A stretch of 7,132 nucleotides of DNA from Candidatus Altimarinota bacterium. GTDB lineage: Bacteria > Patescibacteriota > Gracilibacteria > GCA-2401425 > JAJOLG01. The notes under the pieces are model-generated. The model searched no databases and was not told where the DNA came from. It saw only the letters and a list, made by a program, of their open reading frames with translations. The stretch covers positions 1 to 7,132 of the forward strand of contig JAJOLG010000033.1 in the NCBI GenBank assembly GCA_021129445.1, given 5' to 3'. Shown here in pieces: positions 7,129 to 7,132 of the stretch; within the stretch, counting starts at the first letter, position 1; the number at the start of each line of letters is the position of its first letter. The translations under genes were made by a program, and so were the position numbers.

Positions 7129-7132
7129 ATAA

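Overview
The window comes from a very AT-rich bacterium that reads UGA as glycine, as the candidate phyla Absconditabacteria (SR1) and Gracilibacteria of the Patescibacteria/CPR do (NCBI code 25, or the related code 37). The sequence shows this directly. Nine ribosomal or transcription genes on the minus strand are complete only if TGA is sense, and TGA falls on invariant glycines: all three of the KGGG run of S9, GYG and LGN of RpoA, GMLP of L13 and PGRE of S11. UAA and UAG remain stops and TGG still encodes tryptophan. Under the standard code almost every gene here would be shredded. Every gene I can support is on the minus strand.

Region 1 (about 2578-7132, transcribed right to left) holds a 5S rRNA gene, then infA, rpmJ, rpsM, rpsK, rpsD, rpoA, rplQ, rplM and rpsI, closed by a strong intrinsic terminator at 2578-2604. 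This is the end of the classic bacterial alpha operon with rplM-rpsI attached. It supplies translation initiation (IF-1), six proteins of the two ribosomal subunits plus L36 and S13, and the RNA polymerase alpha subunit. The 5S gene sits where secY-adk-map lies in many bacteria. None of the leaders carries a recognisable Shine-Dalgarno sequence.

Region 2 (1-2498) has its own promoter (TTGACT, 17 bases, AATAAT) and two exported surface proteins. The first gene (979-2430) encodes a signal peptide, an Ig-like domain, a cohesin domain, a carboxypeptidase-regulatory-like domain and a dockerin with an exact calcium loop. It is interrupted by an in-frame UAA at codon 120, which splits the first domain. 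The second gene starts 14 bases inside the first one's end and runs off the left edge of the window. It encodes a signal peptide, a cohesin-like domain and further beta-rich sequence ending in a glycine run. Together they suggest a small cohesin-dockerin surface cassette, which is the most unusual content of the window.

I found no tRNA, CRISPR array, insertion sequence or credible plus-strand gene.
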